DNA of 39,141 bases from an uncultured Bacteroidaceae bacterium (GCA_905234745.1 CAJOJD010000013.1:1-39141), one strand, 5' to 3'; counted from the first letter of the stretch, positions 24,201 to 32,161 are shown. Notes: a model not told the origin generated them from the letters alone. Program-made: numbers and translations.

Positions 24201-25424
24201 CTCAATGGCCGGCATGTTTGTTCTTTGCTTCTCAGCCTTAACAAGCGCACTAAGGTTTGTTTCATAACCAAAGTTTACGCGCAGCATATCTTTGTTATAC
24301 TCGCAACCTGCAATCCATGACTTGGTCAGTGTCAGGTTATCGAGTGCATAATCCATACTGTCTGTTGCAAATGACAGACGTACAAAGAACTTGTCGGGCT
24401 GCTTTACATAGTTCAGAGCCTCACCGGCTTTCAGGGTCTTGCCCAGTTTCTGGAGCTCCTCATCAGAGGGACGCCATGTCCAGTCATCAGACCAGCTGTA
24501 GTCACCCTTATAGATTACATATGCATCAGACTCATGACCGTTGATGTAATAGGTCATAAGAGTGATCTTCTGCCATTTGCTGAGTTCATCATCCTCAAAA
24601 TTCTTCTCAAGAGCAAACTCCTTGCCGCTCTTGTAACCCATTGAGAATGCTGAACGCTGGTGATGGTAACCGCGCATTACGTCTGCATAGAATATGGGGT
24701 TCCATGAAAGATCGGGCTTCTGCTTCTTTACTTTTATATAGAAAGTCAGACGATATGAAGACTCCTCTTCAATATCCAAGCCACGTACATAAAGGTCACG
24801 ACGATATTTCTTGACACTACGGGTTGAACTGCTGTAGTGTGATGAAGTCCAGTTCTTACCGGCCCAGTTAGCCTCACCGGCACTACTTGAACCACCAATG
24901 AATTTCTCCAGACCACCGGTACTCCACTGGAAGTAGTACTTGCCACCATCCTCACCATACTGAGCAAAGGCCTCAATACGATCCGGATCTGTACCACCGT
25001 CACCAACAATTGACCAATGGTCATTGTTATAAACGCCGGCAGCAGTCTCATCTTTACTTGATGTGGGATCAGCACCGTTAAACATTACGATACCGTCACC
25101 GGGATTTGTCTTGGTCCACTCAGAACTGGTGGAGTCTGTTCTTACAGCAAAAATCTCCCAATCAGCAGATCCGTCGTAGATATCGGTTCTGCTGCCTAAG
25201 CTGCTTGTTCCGATCTTGGAATAGTACTCAATCTCACGAATGGTGTCGATAGGGGTCTTTGCCCACGCATCATAAGCCTCCTGTGCCGTCAAACCGTCTG
25301 CAACCTCAAAATCCTGATGGAAAATTTGTCTTGCATCCTCAGCATGACGCTCAAATTTCAACTGGGAGAATGCCGGCATACTAAACAGCAATGCTCCCGC
25401 CATAAACAGGTAAAATTTTCTCAT
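21246..25424 (-). CDS. Large secreted protein with possible type IX sorting tail
   Basis: A 1392-residue exported protein (signal MRKFYLFMAGALLFSMPAFSQ). Residues about 20-850 are Trp/Tyr/Gly-rich beta-type modules, including YVRGLDIEEESSYRLTFYIK, which looks like a carbohydrate-binding or jelly-roll module. Residues about 855-1090 are long helices rich in Ala, Lys and Glu (AVESAQAKLVEAKPDKYRGA onwards), similar to FIVAR-like or coiled-coil spacers. The last 40 residues (FYNLSGMKINAPKAGEIVI, then KVLIK) match the short C-terminal tail common on Bacteroidales proteins sorted by the type IX system. No catalytic domain is recognised. A six-copy GTTA repeat lies in its leader. Confidence 0.82.
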   Translation of the reverse strand: MRKFYLFMAGALLFSMPAFSQLKFERHAEDARQIFHQDFEVADGLTAQEAYDAWAKTPIDTIREIEYYSKIGTSSLGSRTDIYDGSADWEIFAVRTDSTSSEWTKTNPGDGIVMFNGADPTSSKDETAAGVYNNDHWSIVGDGGTDPDRIEAFAQYGEDGGKYYFQWSTGGLEKFIGGSSSAGEANWAGKNWTSSHYSSSTRSVKKYRRDLYVRGLDIEEESSYRLTFYIKVKKQKPDLSWNPIFYADVMRGYHHQRSAFSMGYKSGKEFALEKNFEDDELSKWQKITLMTYYINGHESDAYVIYKGDYSWSDDWTWRPSDEELQKLGKTLKAGEALNYVKQPDKFFVRLSFATDSMDYALDNLTLTKSWIAGCEYNKDMLRVNFGYETNLSALVKAEKQRTNMPAIEIPNENGKFFEVWCKKDGAWSFMPIRSAEYHDDGYMYMFTSYFQTDPEDPLSLEPLQFGDYDSVFVTFHNPVDNPQLTLKYTGSLYPKAGDTAWVNAGKIVPSFYNEVAVPNPTTKIWANVTSLDGLPPIMTKAPYEDGSFGLDENITELKFKFQREIRIDPEFKGEATDYGVVAYVGDEIWIPSWEAATSSLVITRPEGLRANPLKGDHLINLVQIKGTNGDAGEPVEINYHFGPFSKTVSSTQIISDWRSEGGGELGGYNPASTYAHDGNTAFLKGGGSKKAKTRVYAVDGVYPNDCGYVITQYVADQTGNMYSIVHFDTAEDCTIEFLGTGWAYSGSSVPKLPCYVYFYPAPGGTLENGNDKGFAILEACTKTELGSFTPKTVVKKGDIEDKDTGKWPDDVETFKFNFTVPSAGDYVFEWVTKDAPSAGVKNGVFISNYTISSANSGNLSTPYVSKLNKAVESAQAKLVEAKPDKYRGADYNALAQAAVEGDNYMGNFPSKYDSVVAHISSLITALTNRMATVDDFYAESADVATLLGSFTGDSAKYKNLDAYKALAARKEANATWIDSLKTLDQFTAEIEAYEKEVKALDDRMALIDNHNAEIEATQKIMNAADARKDYEEYDVMAAGVTTALAFDAITCTDDELEAATAALLTSRRGYIFRFDYEIAMTRQVRELFVLADTLGYDFGGKKDSIKTYVYGLTDDDPELCEVLREAAILQILKIYAENNSTKIEKMEGFDVSALMPNYFLRNEAEVDRDMDISSAGTWRIIKSKNNTTAFPGWTVYNSGTMFPGQTELDWSLDGHVFIDGIHFSPSTTGTVSATVNGLPQAYYSVGLDMLQNNLSNSKFNLTTSTDTIELKGSKFAAHKVVEIGDSVRLVDGSPLTFSYAITSSSTSGHVGINGAVIKLVNPDDKANYATLVTAQQSKLNDLITFVGAPTMKESVEFYNLSGMKINAPKAGEIVIRKTTSNGKVVVDKVLIK

Positions 25425-25442
25425 AAGCTGTAAAATAAAGTG

Positions 25443-25466
25443 GTTAGTTAGTTAGTTAGTTAGTTA
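25443..25466. repeat. GTTA x6 microsatellite in the leader of the large secreted protein
   Basis: Six perfect GTTA units (TAAC on the coding, minus strand) lie 18 nt upstream of the ATG at 25424 and downstream of the predicted promoter at 25493-25526, so they are in the untranslated leader. A seventh unit, ATTA, has one change. Confidence 0.9.
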
Positions 25467-25492
25467 ATTAAGAATTCTCATTTTGTCCTTTT

Positions 25493-25526
25493 CAAAAATA
25501 TCGTTTGACAGTACGACAATTGCAAA
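25493..25526 (-). promoter_or_regulatory. Promoter of the large secreted protein gene
   Basis: On the minus strand TTTG (25526-25523) and TATTTTTG (25500-25493) are separated by 22 nt, slightly longer than the usual 19-21. Transcription would begin near 25486, giving a leader of about 60 nt that contains the GTTA repeat. Confidence 0.55.
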
Positions 25527-25543
25527 CATATTAAAAATTTGTT

Positions 25544-25578
25544 AAAAGTGTTCTCGGGAGGTGTATTTTAACACTTTT
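25544..25578 (-). terminator. Probable terminator of the glycine-cleavage operon
   Basis: AAAAGTGTT (25544-25552) pairs with AACACTTTT (25570-25578) with a 17-nt loop, 24 nt past the lpdA stop. On the minus strand it is followed by AACAAATTTTT, a modest U tract. Confidence 0.55.
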
Positions 25579-25602
25579 GACCTGAAAAAATTTATGAACA
25601 GC

Positions 25603-26898
25603 TTAATTGTGTAAAGCCGACTGAACAATTTCGCTAAGTGTGGGATGAGCGTGTATTACTGCCTGCATCTGATCCAGCGTTCCGCCTATGTTCATTACGG
25701 CAGCAATCTCATGTATCAGGTCGGCTGCGTGCGCACCCATAATATGCGCTCCAAGTATCTTATTGTCAGCACTTGTAATGATCTTGCAGTAGCCGTCTGT
25801 CTCATCCATCGATACGGCTTTTCCGTTGGCGCGGTAGAATGACTTGAGGCAGCGTACCTCAAGTTCCTTCTCCTTGCACTGCTCCTCGGTAAGGCCCACC
25901 GTCGCAACCTCGGGCATAGTGAATACGGCTGCCGGAATCAGGTCAAAACGGATGCTGTCCTGCCGGCCGCATATGCAATTCAGAGCATGAAGTCCCTGAT
26001 AGGTGGCCGCATGAGCCAGCATTATTCCGCCTGTAACATCACCTACTGCATAGATTCCGGGAACCGATGTCTCAAAACGCTCGTTCACGGTTATGCCTCT
26101 GCGGGTGTAGTCAATGCCGGCTGCTTCAAGGTTCAGGCCGTCAGTGTTGGGGCGTCGGCCCACAGCCATCAGGACCTTGGCCGCCTGGACGGTATACTCC
26201 TTCTCCTTTTTTAAATAGGTTACGGTGCCGTCGTCTATACGGGTTACCTGTGCCTGTACCTCAATGTTTATGCCGCGTTTGGAAAGTGACTGCTTAAGGC
26301 GTTTGGCCAGATCCACATCAAATCTTGGCAGGATATTGGGGCAATACTCCAACACTGTCACCTCAGTGCCGAAACTGCGGAATATGGATGCGAACTCAAG
26401 TCCAATCACGCCACCGCCAATCACGCAAAGGCTCTCCGGAACCTCTGTCAGATCCAGGATCTCCTTTGACGTAAGGCAGCTCCCGGTGCCGGGAATGGGC
26501 AGTGAGGCCGATACGGAACCGGTGGCAATGATGATCTTATCGGCAGTAAAGTCCTGTCCGTCGCAGACCACAGTCTTGGAATCCTTGAACTGAGCCTTTC
26601 CCTGGACTACCTCTACGCCTTTGAGAAGCATCTCTACCCCACCGCGCAGTTGCTCCACTACGGCCTGCTTGCGCTGGGCTGCAGCACCAAAGGCCGGCTT
26701 GCAGTCCAAGCCAGCCTTTATGTTCTGCTCTATGAGTTCCGCATAATGGCAGAATGTCTTGGTGGGTATGCAACCCTCGTTAAGACAGGTTCCACCCAGA
26801 GGTCCCTCGGTGATGAGGGTTACCTCCATACCTCGCTTTACTGCCTCGACCGCGGTCTCATAGCCGCCCGGGCCTGCTCCTATTATCAGCAAACGCAT
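25603..26898 (-). CDS. lpdA: Dihydrolipoyl dehydrogenase (glycine-cleavage L protein)
   Basis: A 431-residue FAD-dependent disulfide oxidoreductase that reoxidises the dihydrolipoyl arm of GcvH with NAD+. Seen: the FAD motif GAGPGG (residues 7-12), the redox disulfide in [13 protein letters not shown] (Cys38, Cys43), the NAD site [13 protein letters not shown], the second FAD motif YAVGDVTGG, and the catalytic HPTLSE (His418, Glu423). It is rather short for the family (usually 450-480), with a trimmed N-terminus, but all key parts are present. It starts 13 nt inside the 3' end of gcvPB, so it is translationally coupled to the glycine-cleavage operon. That coupling gives its role; it could also serve 2-oxoacid dehydrogenases. 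Confidence 0.93.
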   Translation of the reverse strand: MRLLIIGAGPGGYETAVEAVKRGMEVTLITEGPLGGTCLNEGCIPTKTFCHYAELIEQNIKAGLDCKPAFGAAAQRKQAVVEQLRGGVEMLLKGVEVVQGKAQFKDSKTVVCDGQDFTADKIIIATGSVSASLPIPGTGSCLTSKEILDLTEVPESLCVIGGGVIGLEFASIFRSFGTEVTVLEYCPNILPRFDVDLAKRLKQSLSKRGINIEVQAQVTRIDDGTVTYLKKEKEYTVQAAKVLMAVGRRPNTDGLNLEAAGIDYTRRGITVNERFETSVPGIYAVGDVTGGIMLAHAATYQGLHALNCICGRQDSIRFDLIPAAVFTMPEVATVGLTEEQCKEKELEVRCLKSFYRANGKAVSMDETDGYCKIITSADNKILGAHIMGAHAADLIHEIAAVMNIGGTLDQMQAVIHAHPTLSEIVQSALHN

Positions 26899-28263
26899 TC
26901 GTCCTGTATTTTTAGAATGGGGTTACGTGCAGCTGTGGTTTCATCGGGCCTTGAGATGGGTGTATTGTGCGGTGCGCCGTGCAGGATATCGGGATCCTGT
27001 GCTGCCTCGGCGGCAATCTTGCGCATTACCTCAATAAACTCATCGAGTGTCTCCTTTGACTCTGTCTCGGTAGGCTCAATCATTATGGCCTGATGGAACA
27101 GCAGCGGGAAGTAGATGGTTGGTGCGTGGAATCCGAAGTCAAGCAGACGCTTGGCAACATCGAGTGTTGCGGCACCCTCCTTGCCCTCACGTGCGCCGTC
27201 GTTGATGAGTCCGTCAAATACGAACTCATGCTTGCATACGGTTGGTATGGGCAGTTTGTAGCAGTCCTTGAGTGACTCCTTGATGTAGTTGGCACCAAGT
27301 GTAGCCAGTTTGCCGCACAGTTTCACGTTCTCACGGCCCAGCATCAGGATATATGCATAAGCACGCATTATCACGCCAAAGTTTCCGTTGAATCCCGATA
27401 CGTTCAAGCCCAGGAACGGAACCAGTTTCTCGCAGACTCCTACGGGACCGCTTCCGGGACCGCCGCCTCCGTGAGGTGTCGAGAATGACTTGTGCAGGTT
27501 AAGGTGCATCACGTCAAATCCCATATCACCCGGACGTACTGTGCCGATAAGCGGGTTCATGTTGGCTCCGTCATAGTACAGCAGACCACCTGCGGCATGT
27601 ACCAGCTGTGCAATCTCCTTTATGTCTTTTTCAAAAAGTCCAAGAGTGTTGGGGTTGGTCATCATGATACCGGCGATGGTATCGTCCAGCAGCGGCTTGA
27701 GGTCCTCTACATCGACCAGACCGTTTGCGTTTGACTTTACCACTACCACATCCAGACCGCATACTGCTGCACTGGCGGGGTTGGTTCCGTGTGCGCTGTC
27801 GGGTACACATGTGGTACTCGCGGATTATCATCAGGCCGGTCAATTCACCGTGGGCTCCTGCGCAGGGCTTGAAGGTGAAGTGTTTCATGCCGGTTATGGC
27901 GGCCAATGCCTGATCCATACCTTTATATATATCATCGACACCCTTCAGATCTTTCTGCAGAGGATGCAGTCCTGCGAATGCGGGCATTGCTGCAATCTCC
28001 TCGTTAATCTTGGGATTGTACTTCATTGTGCAGCTGCCCAGCGGATAGAATCCGGTGTCGACGCCAAAGTTCATCTGGCTAAGGTTGGTGTAATGACGTA
28101 CTACATCTACCTCACTTACTTCCGGCAGTTCCGGTGCCTTACTTCTTAGGAGTGCATTTGGAATTGCCTCTGTGCCTTTGCACTTGCTGCAGGTTGCGGG
28201 TAATGAATAACCTGTGCGGCCCTGCTTGCTTAACTCGAATATCAGTTTGTCGTAGTACTTCAT
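26886..28263 (-). pseudogene. gcvPB: Glycine dehydrogenase subunit 2, disrupted by a short frameshifting deletion
   Basis: The beta half of the PLP enzyme that decarboxylates glycine and passes the aminomethyl group to GcvH. The 5' part reads normally from MKYYDKLIFELSKQ through [13 protein letters not shown] (to 27811). The frame then shifts: the text resumes one frame over at [15 protein letters not shown] (from 27806), on through [18 protein letters not shown] with the PLP lysine, to the stop at 26886. Four nt (27807-27810) stand where the family normally has about 13 codons, so roughly 35 nt are missing. Fragments otherwise keep good sequence. As written, no intact GcvPB can be made, which would stop the glycine-cleavage system unless this is an assembly error. 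It overlaps lpdA by 13 nt. Confidence 0.85.
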
Positions 28264-28272
28264 ATTATTACT

Positions 28273-28356
28273 TTGGCATTGGCATTGGCATTGGCGTTGG
28301 CGTTGGCCAAAAAGCTACGCACCGAATGGTAGCCAAGGCCAACGCCAAGGCCAATG
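28273..28356. repeat. TTGGCN hexamer hairpin between gcvPA and gcvPB
   Basis: The left arm is six TTGGCN hexamers (TTGGCA three times, TTGGCG twice, TTGGCC once; 28273-28308). The right arm (28335-28356) carries AAGGCC, AACGCC, AAGGCC and AATG, complementary to it with a few mismatches. The loop is about 25 nt. It fills the gap inside the operon, ending at the gcvPA stop codon. Confidence 0.75.
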
Positions 28357-29682
28357 TTATTTAGATAATACTCTAACTAATTCATCCACTTCCTCATACG
28401 GGCGTTTCTCGGTGACGCAGAAGCTTACGTAGCCTTCCTCGGTCTCAAGGGCTCCGAAGAATCCGGCATCCGCCAGTTTTTTCTGCACCTGAGCGGCGGG
28501 AGTCTTTGATTTGAGTACGAATTCCTTGAGGAATGTTGCGTCCTTGAATACGGGTTCAAACTTTCCGGTTGCAAGGAGCTTGTCATACAGGTAATGGGCG
28601 CGCTGGTAGCACAGGTCGTTGACCTGCTTCATGCCCTCGGGACCCATCAGTGACAGGTATACGGTTACCCAGAGTGCCATCAGGCTCTCGTTTGAGCAGA
28701 TGTTGCTGGTGGCTTTCTCGCGGCGGATGTGCTGCTCGCGAGCCTGAAGCGTTAGCACGAATGCTCGGCGGCCCTCCTTGTCGCGTGTTTCACCTACTAT
28801 GCGGCCGGGCAGTTTGCGCATGTGGTCTTTGGTGCAGGCCATAAAGCCTACGTACGGACCTCCGTAGCACAACGGTATTCCAAGCGGCTGGCCATCGCCT
28901 ACGGCTACATCGGCACCCCACTCTGCGGGGGTCTTTAGTACTGCCTGGGCCGATGGGTCGCAGTATACGGTTAGCATTGCCTTGTCGGCGTGCAGGGCAT
29001 CGGCCATACCTTCAAGGTTCTCAATTATTCCGAACCTGTTTACTGAGGGAACGATTGCTCCTGCCACATCACCCTGGGCTATTAGTTGCTCCAGTGATGA
29101 TTTGCTGGTCTGGCCGTTCTCCTGGGCTATTTCCTTTATGGTTATTCCGGCATACTTGGCGTATGTGGCTATCACTCCTCTTACCTGCGGCAACAGGGTG
29201 TTTGATACCAATACAGTATTCTTTTTCTTGGCCTCAGCTACCATCATTCGCATGGACTCGGCAGCGGCTGTGGGGCCGTCATACATCGATGCGTTGCTTA
29301 CGTCCATTCCGGTCAGGGTGCAGATCATGCTCTGGTACTCGAATATGTACCTAAGCGTGCCCTGTGATATCTCGCACTGATACGGGGTGTAGGCGGTTAT
29401 GAACTCGCTGCGCTGGGTGATATACGGAATCACTGCGGGGGTGTAGTGGTCATAGGCTCCGGCTCCGGCGAATACCTTCAGTTTGGGGTTATTGGTGGCC
29501 AGGCCCTCAAAGAAATCGCGGACCTGCTGCTCGGTCATTGCCTCGGGCAGGTCGTACTCGCCTTTGTAGAGGCAGTCCTTTGGGACGTCGGCATACAGGT
29601 CATCTAAACTATTCACGCCAATGCGGTCAAGCATGGCGCGAATGTCACTGTCTGTATGCGGGAAATACTGGAAACCGGCCAT
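28357..29682 (-). CDS. gcvPA: Glycine dehydrogenase (decarboxylating) subunit 1
   Basis: A 441-residue alpha subunit of the two-part P protein of the glycine-cleavage system. Seen: MAGFQYFPHTDSDIRAML at the start, FAGAGAYDHYTPAVIPYITQ, YTPYQCEISQGTLRYIFEYQ, and GDGQPLGIPLCYGGPYVGFM, all standard for the subunit. The PLP lysine lies in the partner, GcvPB. ATG 29682 is chosen over the GTG at 29685: it shares a TGATG overlap with the gcvH stop, implying coupled translation. The split P protein is unusual for Bacteroidales, where I expect a single fused chain of about 950 residues. A hexamer hairpin separates it from gcvPB. Confidence 0.93.
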   Translation of the reverse strand: MAGFQYFPHTDSDIRAMLDRIGVNSLDDLYADVPKDCLYKGEYDLPEAMTEQQVRDFFEGLATNNPKLKVFAGAGAYDHYTPAVIPYITQRSEFITAYTPYQCEISQGTLRYIFEYQSMICTLTGMDVSNASMYDGPTAAAESMRMMVAEAKKKNTVLVSNTLLPQVRGVIATYAKYAGITIKEIAQENGQTSKSSLEQLIAQGDVAGAIVPSVNRFGIIENLEGMADALHADKAMLTVYCDPSAQAVLKTPAEWGADVAVGDGQPLGIPLCYGGPYVGFMACTKDHMRKLPGRIVGETRDKEGRRAFVLTLQAREQHIRREKATSNICSNESLMALWVTVYLSLMGPEGMKQVNDLCYQRAHYLYDKLLATGKFEPVFKDATFLKEFVLKSKTPAAQVQKKLADAGFFGALETEEGYVSFCVTEKRPYEEVDELVRVLSK

Positions 29683-30062
29683 CACTCCTTGATAAATGCT
29701 TTGTAGGCCGATGCGTCCATCAGGTCGTTCAGTTCTGAGGCATCGCTCATCTGGACTTTGATGATCCAGTTTGCAAAGGCGTCATCGTTTACCAGTTTGG
29801 GGTCATCGACTACCTCTTCGTTTACCTCGGTTACGGTTCCGCTTACTGGGCTGAACAGGTCACTGGCGGCTTTTACGCTCTCCAGAGCACCGAACTCGCT
29901 GCCCTTCTCAACCTCGTCGTCAACATCGGGGCAATCTACGTAGGTTATCTCACCCATCTCTTTCTGGGCGAAATCGGTTACTCCGATTACTGCAATCTCA
30001 CCTTCTACTTTTACCCATTCGTGGGTGTCGCTGTACTTCAGTCCTTCAATAATCTTACTCAT
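29682..30062 (-). CDS. gcvH: Glycine cleavage system H protein
   Basis: A 126-residue lipoyl carrier that shuttles the aminomethyl group between P, T and L proteins. The lipoyl domain covers residues 5-120, with Lys64 in FGALESVKAASD as the lipoylated residue, presumably modified by the ligase encoded in the same operon. Length is normal. It lies 5 nt downstream of gcvT and its stop overlaps the start of gcvPA. Confidence 0.96.
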   Translation of the reverse strand: MSKIIEGLKYSDTHEWVKVEGEIAVIGVTDFAQKEMGEITYVDCPDVDDEVEKGSEFGALESVKAASDLFSPVSGTVTEVNEEVVDDPKLVNDDAFANWIIKVQMSDASELNDLMDASAYKAFIKE

Positions 30063-30067
30063 ATATG

Positions 30068-31171
30068 TTATTTTTTATAATTTGTCTGATAGAATCTCTT
30101 CTTGATTACCTTTCCTGGGAACACTTTCTTTCTTATTCTTATGAATAGATCTGTGCCCAGGGCTGAGTATTCTGGCTTGACTAGAGCAAAGCAGATACTC
30201 TTATCTAGAGAAATACTATGATAGCCGGTGGTGACTTCACCGATGACGGTGCCGTCGGCAAGTTCTACCGGGTATCCGTGACGGGGGATTGCTCGGTCGA
30301 AGATTTCGATACCGACTAGTTTCTTGTCTACGCCTAGCTCTTTTTGGGCAACGAGGGCTTCACGGCCTATGAATTCGGCTTTGTCCAGTTTGCAGAACAT
30401 TCCCAGGCCGGCTTCTATGGGGCTGATGTCGGCGCTTAGTTCATCTCCGTAGAGGGGCATTCCGGCTTCGAAGCGGAGGGTGTCCCGGCAGCCTAGGCCG
30501 CAGGGCTGGACTCCGGCTTTGATGAGACGGTCCCAGATCTCTACGGTATCGTTAAGGGTGGCGTAGAGCTCGAAGCCGTCTTCTCCGGTGTAGCCGGTTC
30601 GGCTTACTATGAGGCGGTGACCGTTGTACTCGGAGTTGCAGTACTCGTAGAAGCTTAGATTCTTGGCGCAGTCAAGGCCGAAGAGGTCTATTATGGTTTT
30701 TTCGGCTTCGGGGCCTTGGATTGCTATCTGGCCCCAGACATCGGACTGATTGTCTATCTTGACGTCGTAGCCCTTCTGCTGGTCAAGCATCCACTGGTAG
30801 TCCTTGTCTATGTTGGCGGCGTTTACTACGAGCAGGAAATGGTCGGGCTCGAACTCGCGGTATACAAGCAGGTCATCGACCGTACCTCCGTTGGGGTACA
30901 GCATCATTCCATACAGGATCTTGCCGGGATTGAAACCGCTTATGTTGTTTGTGAAGATGTGGTTGATGTAACGCTCGGCGTCGGGTCCGCTTATAAATAT
31001 CTCTCCCATGTGGGATACATCAAATATGCCCACTTTGTTGCGGACTGCCAAATGCTCCTGGGTGATACCTGCGTACTGGATGGGCATATCGAATCCTCCG
31101 AACGGGCTCATCTGGGCACCCAGTGCCACGTGACTGGCGTGCAGACAGGTTTTTTTAATTTCTTCGGCCAT
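30068..31171 (-). CDS. gcvT: Glycine cleavage system T protein (aminomethyltransferase)
   Basis: A 367-residue tetrahydrofolate-dependent aminomethyltransferase that releases ammonia and makes 5,10-methylene-THF from the aminomethyl-lipoyl arm of GcvH. Seen: GGFDMPIQYAGITQEHLAVR, VGIFDVSHMGEIFISG (near residues 48-63), MMLYPNGGTVDDLLVYR with the catalytic Asp, SRTGYTGEDGFELY, and a C-terminal barrel with GEVTTGYHSISLDKSI. All are standard. The start overlaps the lplA end by 17 nt, so the two are co-translated. Normal length. Confidence 0.95.
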   Translation of the reverse strand: MAEEIKKTCLHASHVALGAQMSPFGGFDMPIQYAGITQEHLAVRNKVGIFDVSHMGEIFISGPDAERYINHIFTNNISGFNPGKILYGMMLYPNGGTVDDLLVYREFEPDHFLLVVNAANIDKDYQWMLDQQKGYDVKIDNQSDVWGQIAIQGPEAEKTIIDLFGLDCAKNLSFYEYCNSEYNGHRLIVSRTGYTGEDGFELYATLNDTVEIWDRLIKAGVQPCGLGCRDTLRFEAGMPLYGDELSADISPIEAGLGMFCKLDKAEFIGREALVAQKELGVDKKLVGIEIFDRAIPRHGYPVELADGTVIGEVTTGYHSISLDKSICFALVKPEYSALGTDLFIRIRKKVFPGKVIKKRFYQTNYKK

Positions 31172-31877
31172 ACTTTATAAAGTTTTCGTCAAGATAGGTT
31201 TTCTCTGTTTCAAGCACCTGATCCAAGTCAGAATTGCTTAAAACCTGCATATCCTTACAAAAATAATCAATTAGTTTTGACCTCAAAGCATCTGAATCAA
31301 AAAGTAATCCACAATTTTTCAGATTCACTACACGCTGCCTTACAGACTTGATTCCCTTGCTTTCCATTTTCTCTTTTGAGGGGGTTATGGCGTGCTCCAT
31401 TTCCTTGAAATCAACATCATACAGCAGGGTTCCGTGCACTATGCAGCCGGTTTTTGTGGCGTAGCAGGCATTGCCCGATACCTTGCGGCCTCCTACCAGC
31501 ACGTCGTTATGCTCGGTACGTACAGCATCCAGCCCCATGGAGCGCAGGGCATCGGCCAGTTTTGTAAGATATTCGTCGAACGCCTTGTTTACATCGGGCT
31601 CACTGGTTATGTATGAGAGCATCAGGTTGCCTTCATCGGCATAGACGCAGCCGCCTCCGCTCTTGCGGCGGTACATCTGGATGCCGTGTTCCAGGCAGTA
31701 CGGTATGTTGACCTCGGTCTCCATGTCCTGGTTTCGGCCGAATATGACCGTCGGCCTTACGCTCCACACGAAAAACGAGTCCGGAGCATGCTCTACAGCC
31801 CACTCCTCCATTGCCAGCCAGAACACCAGCCTGCGCCAGCCATCACTCTCTCCCTTAGGTAGTTGCAGCAGTTTCAT
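31155..31877 (-). CDS. lplA: Lipoate--protein ligase
   Basis: A 240-residue ligase of the LplA/LipM type that attaches lipoate to the H protein, first gene of the glycine-cleavage operon. Seen: RRKSGGGCVYAD (residues 70-81, substrate loop), the invariant lysine in VGGRKVSGNACY (Lys132), and IVHGTLLYDVD. It lacks a long C-terminal accessory domain, so it may need a partner or act as a shorter ligase. The ATG is only 8 nt past a TATATTTG promoter element, which suggests a near-leaderless mRNA. It overlaps gcvT by 17 nt. Confidence 0.9.
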   Translation of the reverse strand: MKLLQLPKGESDGWRRLVFWLAMEEWAVEHAPDSFFVWSVRPTVIFGRNQDMETEVNIPYCLEHGIQMYRRKSGGGCVYADEGNLMLSYITSEPDVNKAFDEYLTKLADALRSMGLDAVRTEHNDVLVGGRKVSGNACYATKTGCIVHGTLLYDVDFKEMEHAITPSKEKMESKGIKSVRQRVVNLKNCGLLFDSDALRSKLIDYFCKDMQVLSNSDLDQVLETEKTYLDENFIKYGRRN

Positions 31878-31884
31878 AGATGAG

Positions 31885-31892
31885 CAAATATA
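31885..31892 (-). promoter_or_regulatory. -7 element of the glycine-cleavage operon
   Basis: TATATTTG on the minus strand ends 8 nt before the lplA ATG. If used, transcription starts at or next to the start codon. No convincing TTTG lies 19-21 nt upstream. Confidence 0.5.
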
Positions 31893-31893
31893 A

Positions 31894-31931
31894 AAAATAA
31901 ATGGCAGCCAACCTTACAAGACTGCCATTTA
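31894..31931 (-). terminator. Hairpin with U tract just upstream of lplA
   Basis: ATAAATGGCAG and CTGCCATTTAT pair perfectly over 11 bp with a 14-nt loop; on the minus strand a run of six T follows. It has the form of an intrinsic terminator pointing into lplA. It could stop read-through from the right or attenuate a longer lplA leader. The rest of the 285-nt gap (31878-32161) holds an imperfect hairpin at 32025 and the araC-type promoter. Confidence 0.6.
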
Positions 31932-32024
31932 TCCGGGGTCCATGCATCATTGAGTATTGAAAAGGAAAGAACTCAAGGACACACTTACGGACACCTTTTC
32001 ATTCCAACATTGCCTTTTTACAGT

Positions 32025-32069
32025 CCGAAATGTCATCGCGACATCACAGGATTGCGAGACAAATTTCGG
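32025..32069. repeat. Imperfect hairpin in the lplA/AraC-type intergenic region
   Basis: CCGAAAT-GTC-A-TCGC (32025-32039) pairs with GCGA-GAC-AA-ATTTCGG (32054-32069) over 14 bp with small internal bulges and a 14-nt loop. It may be an operator or a structured RNA; it carries no U tract. Confidence 0.45.
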
Positions 32070-32108
32070 CATATCATTCTGAACAAAATATCCCGGAAAT
32101 CAAATAGA

Positions 32109-32141
32109 TTTGTCAATTTTGAAACAATAGTACTATATTTG
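32109..32141 (+). promoter_or_regulatory. Promoter of the AraC-family gene
   Basis: TTTG (32109-32112), 21-nt spacer, TATATTTG (32134-32141): a good match to the Bacteroidota consensus. Transcription would start near 32148, 14 nt before the ATG at 32162, which supports that start over the TTG at 32153. Confidence 0.7.
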
Positions 32142-32161
32142 CACTTACATAGTTGTCAAAA

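Noticed and set aside
31930-32150. Glycine riboswitch upstream of the glycine-cleavage operon
   Set aside because: I looked on the minus strand for the paired glycine aptamer core and saw none; only simple hairpins are visible.
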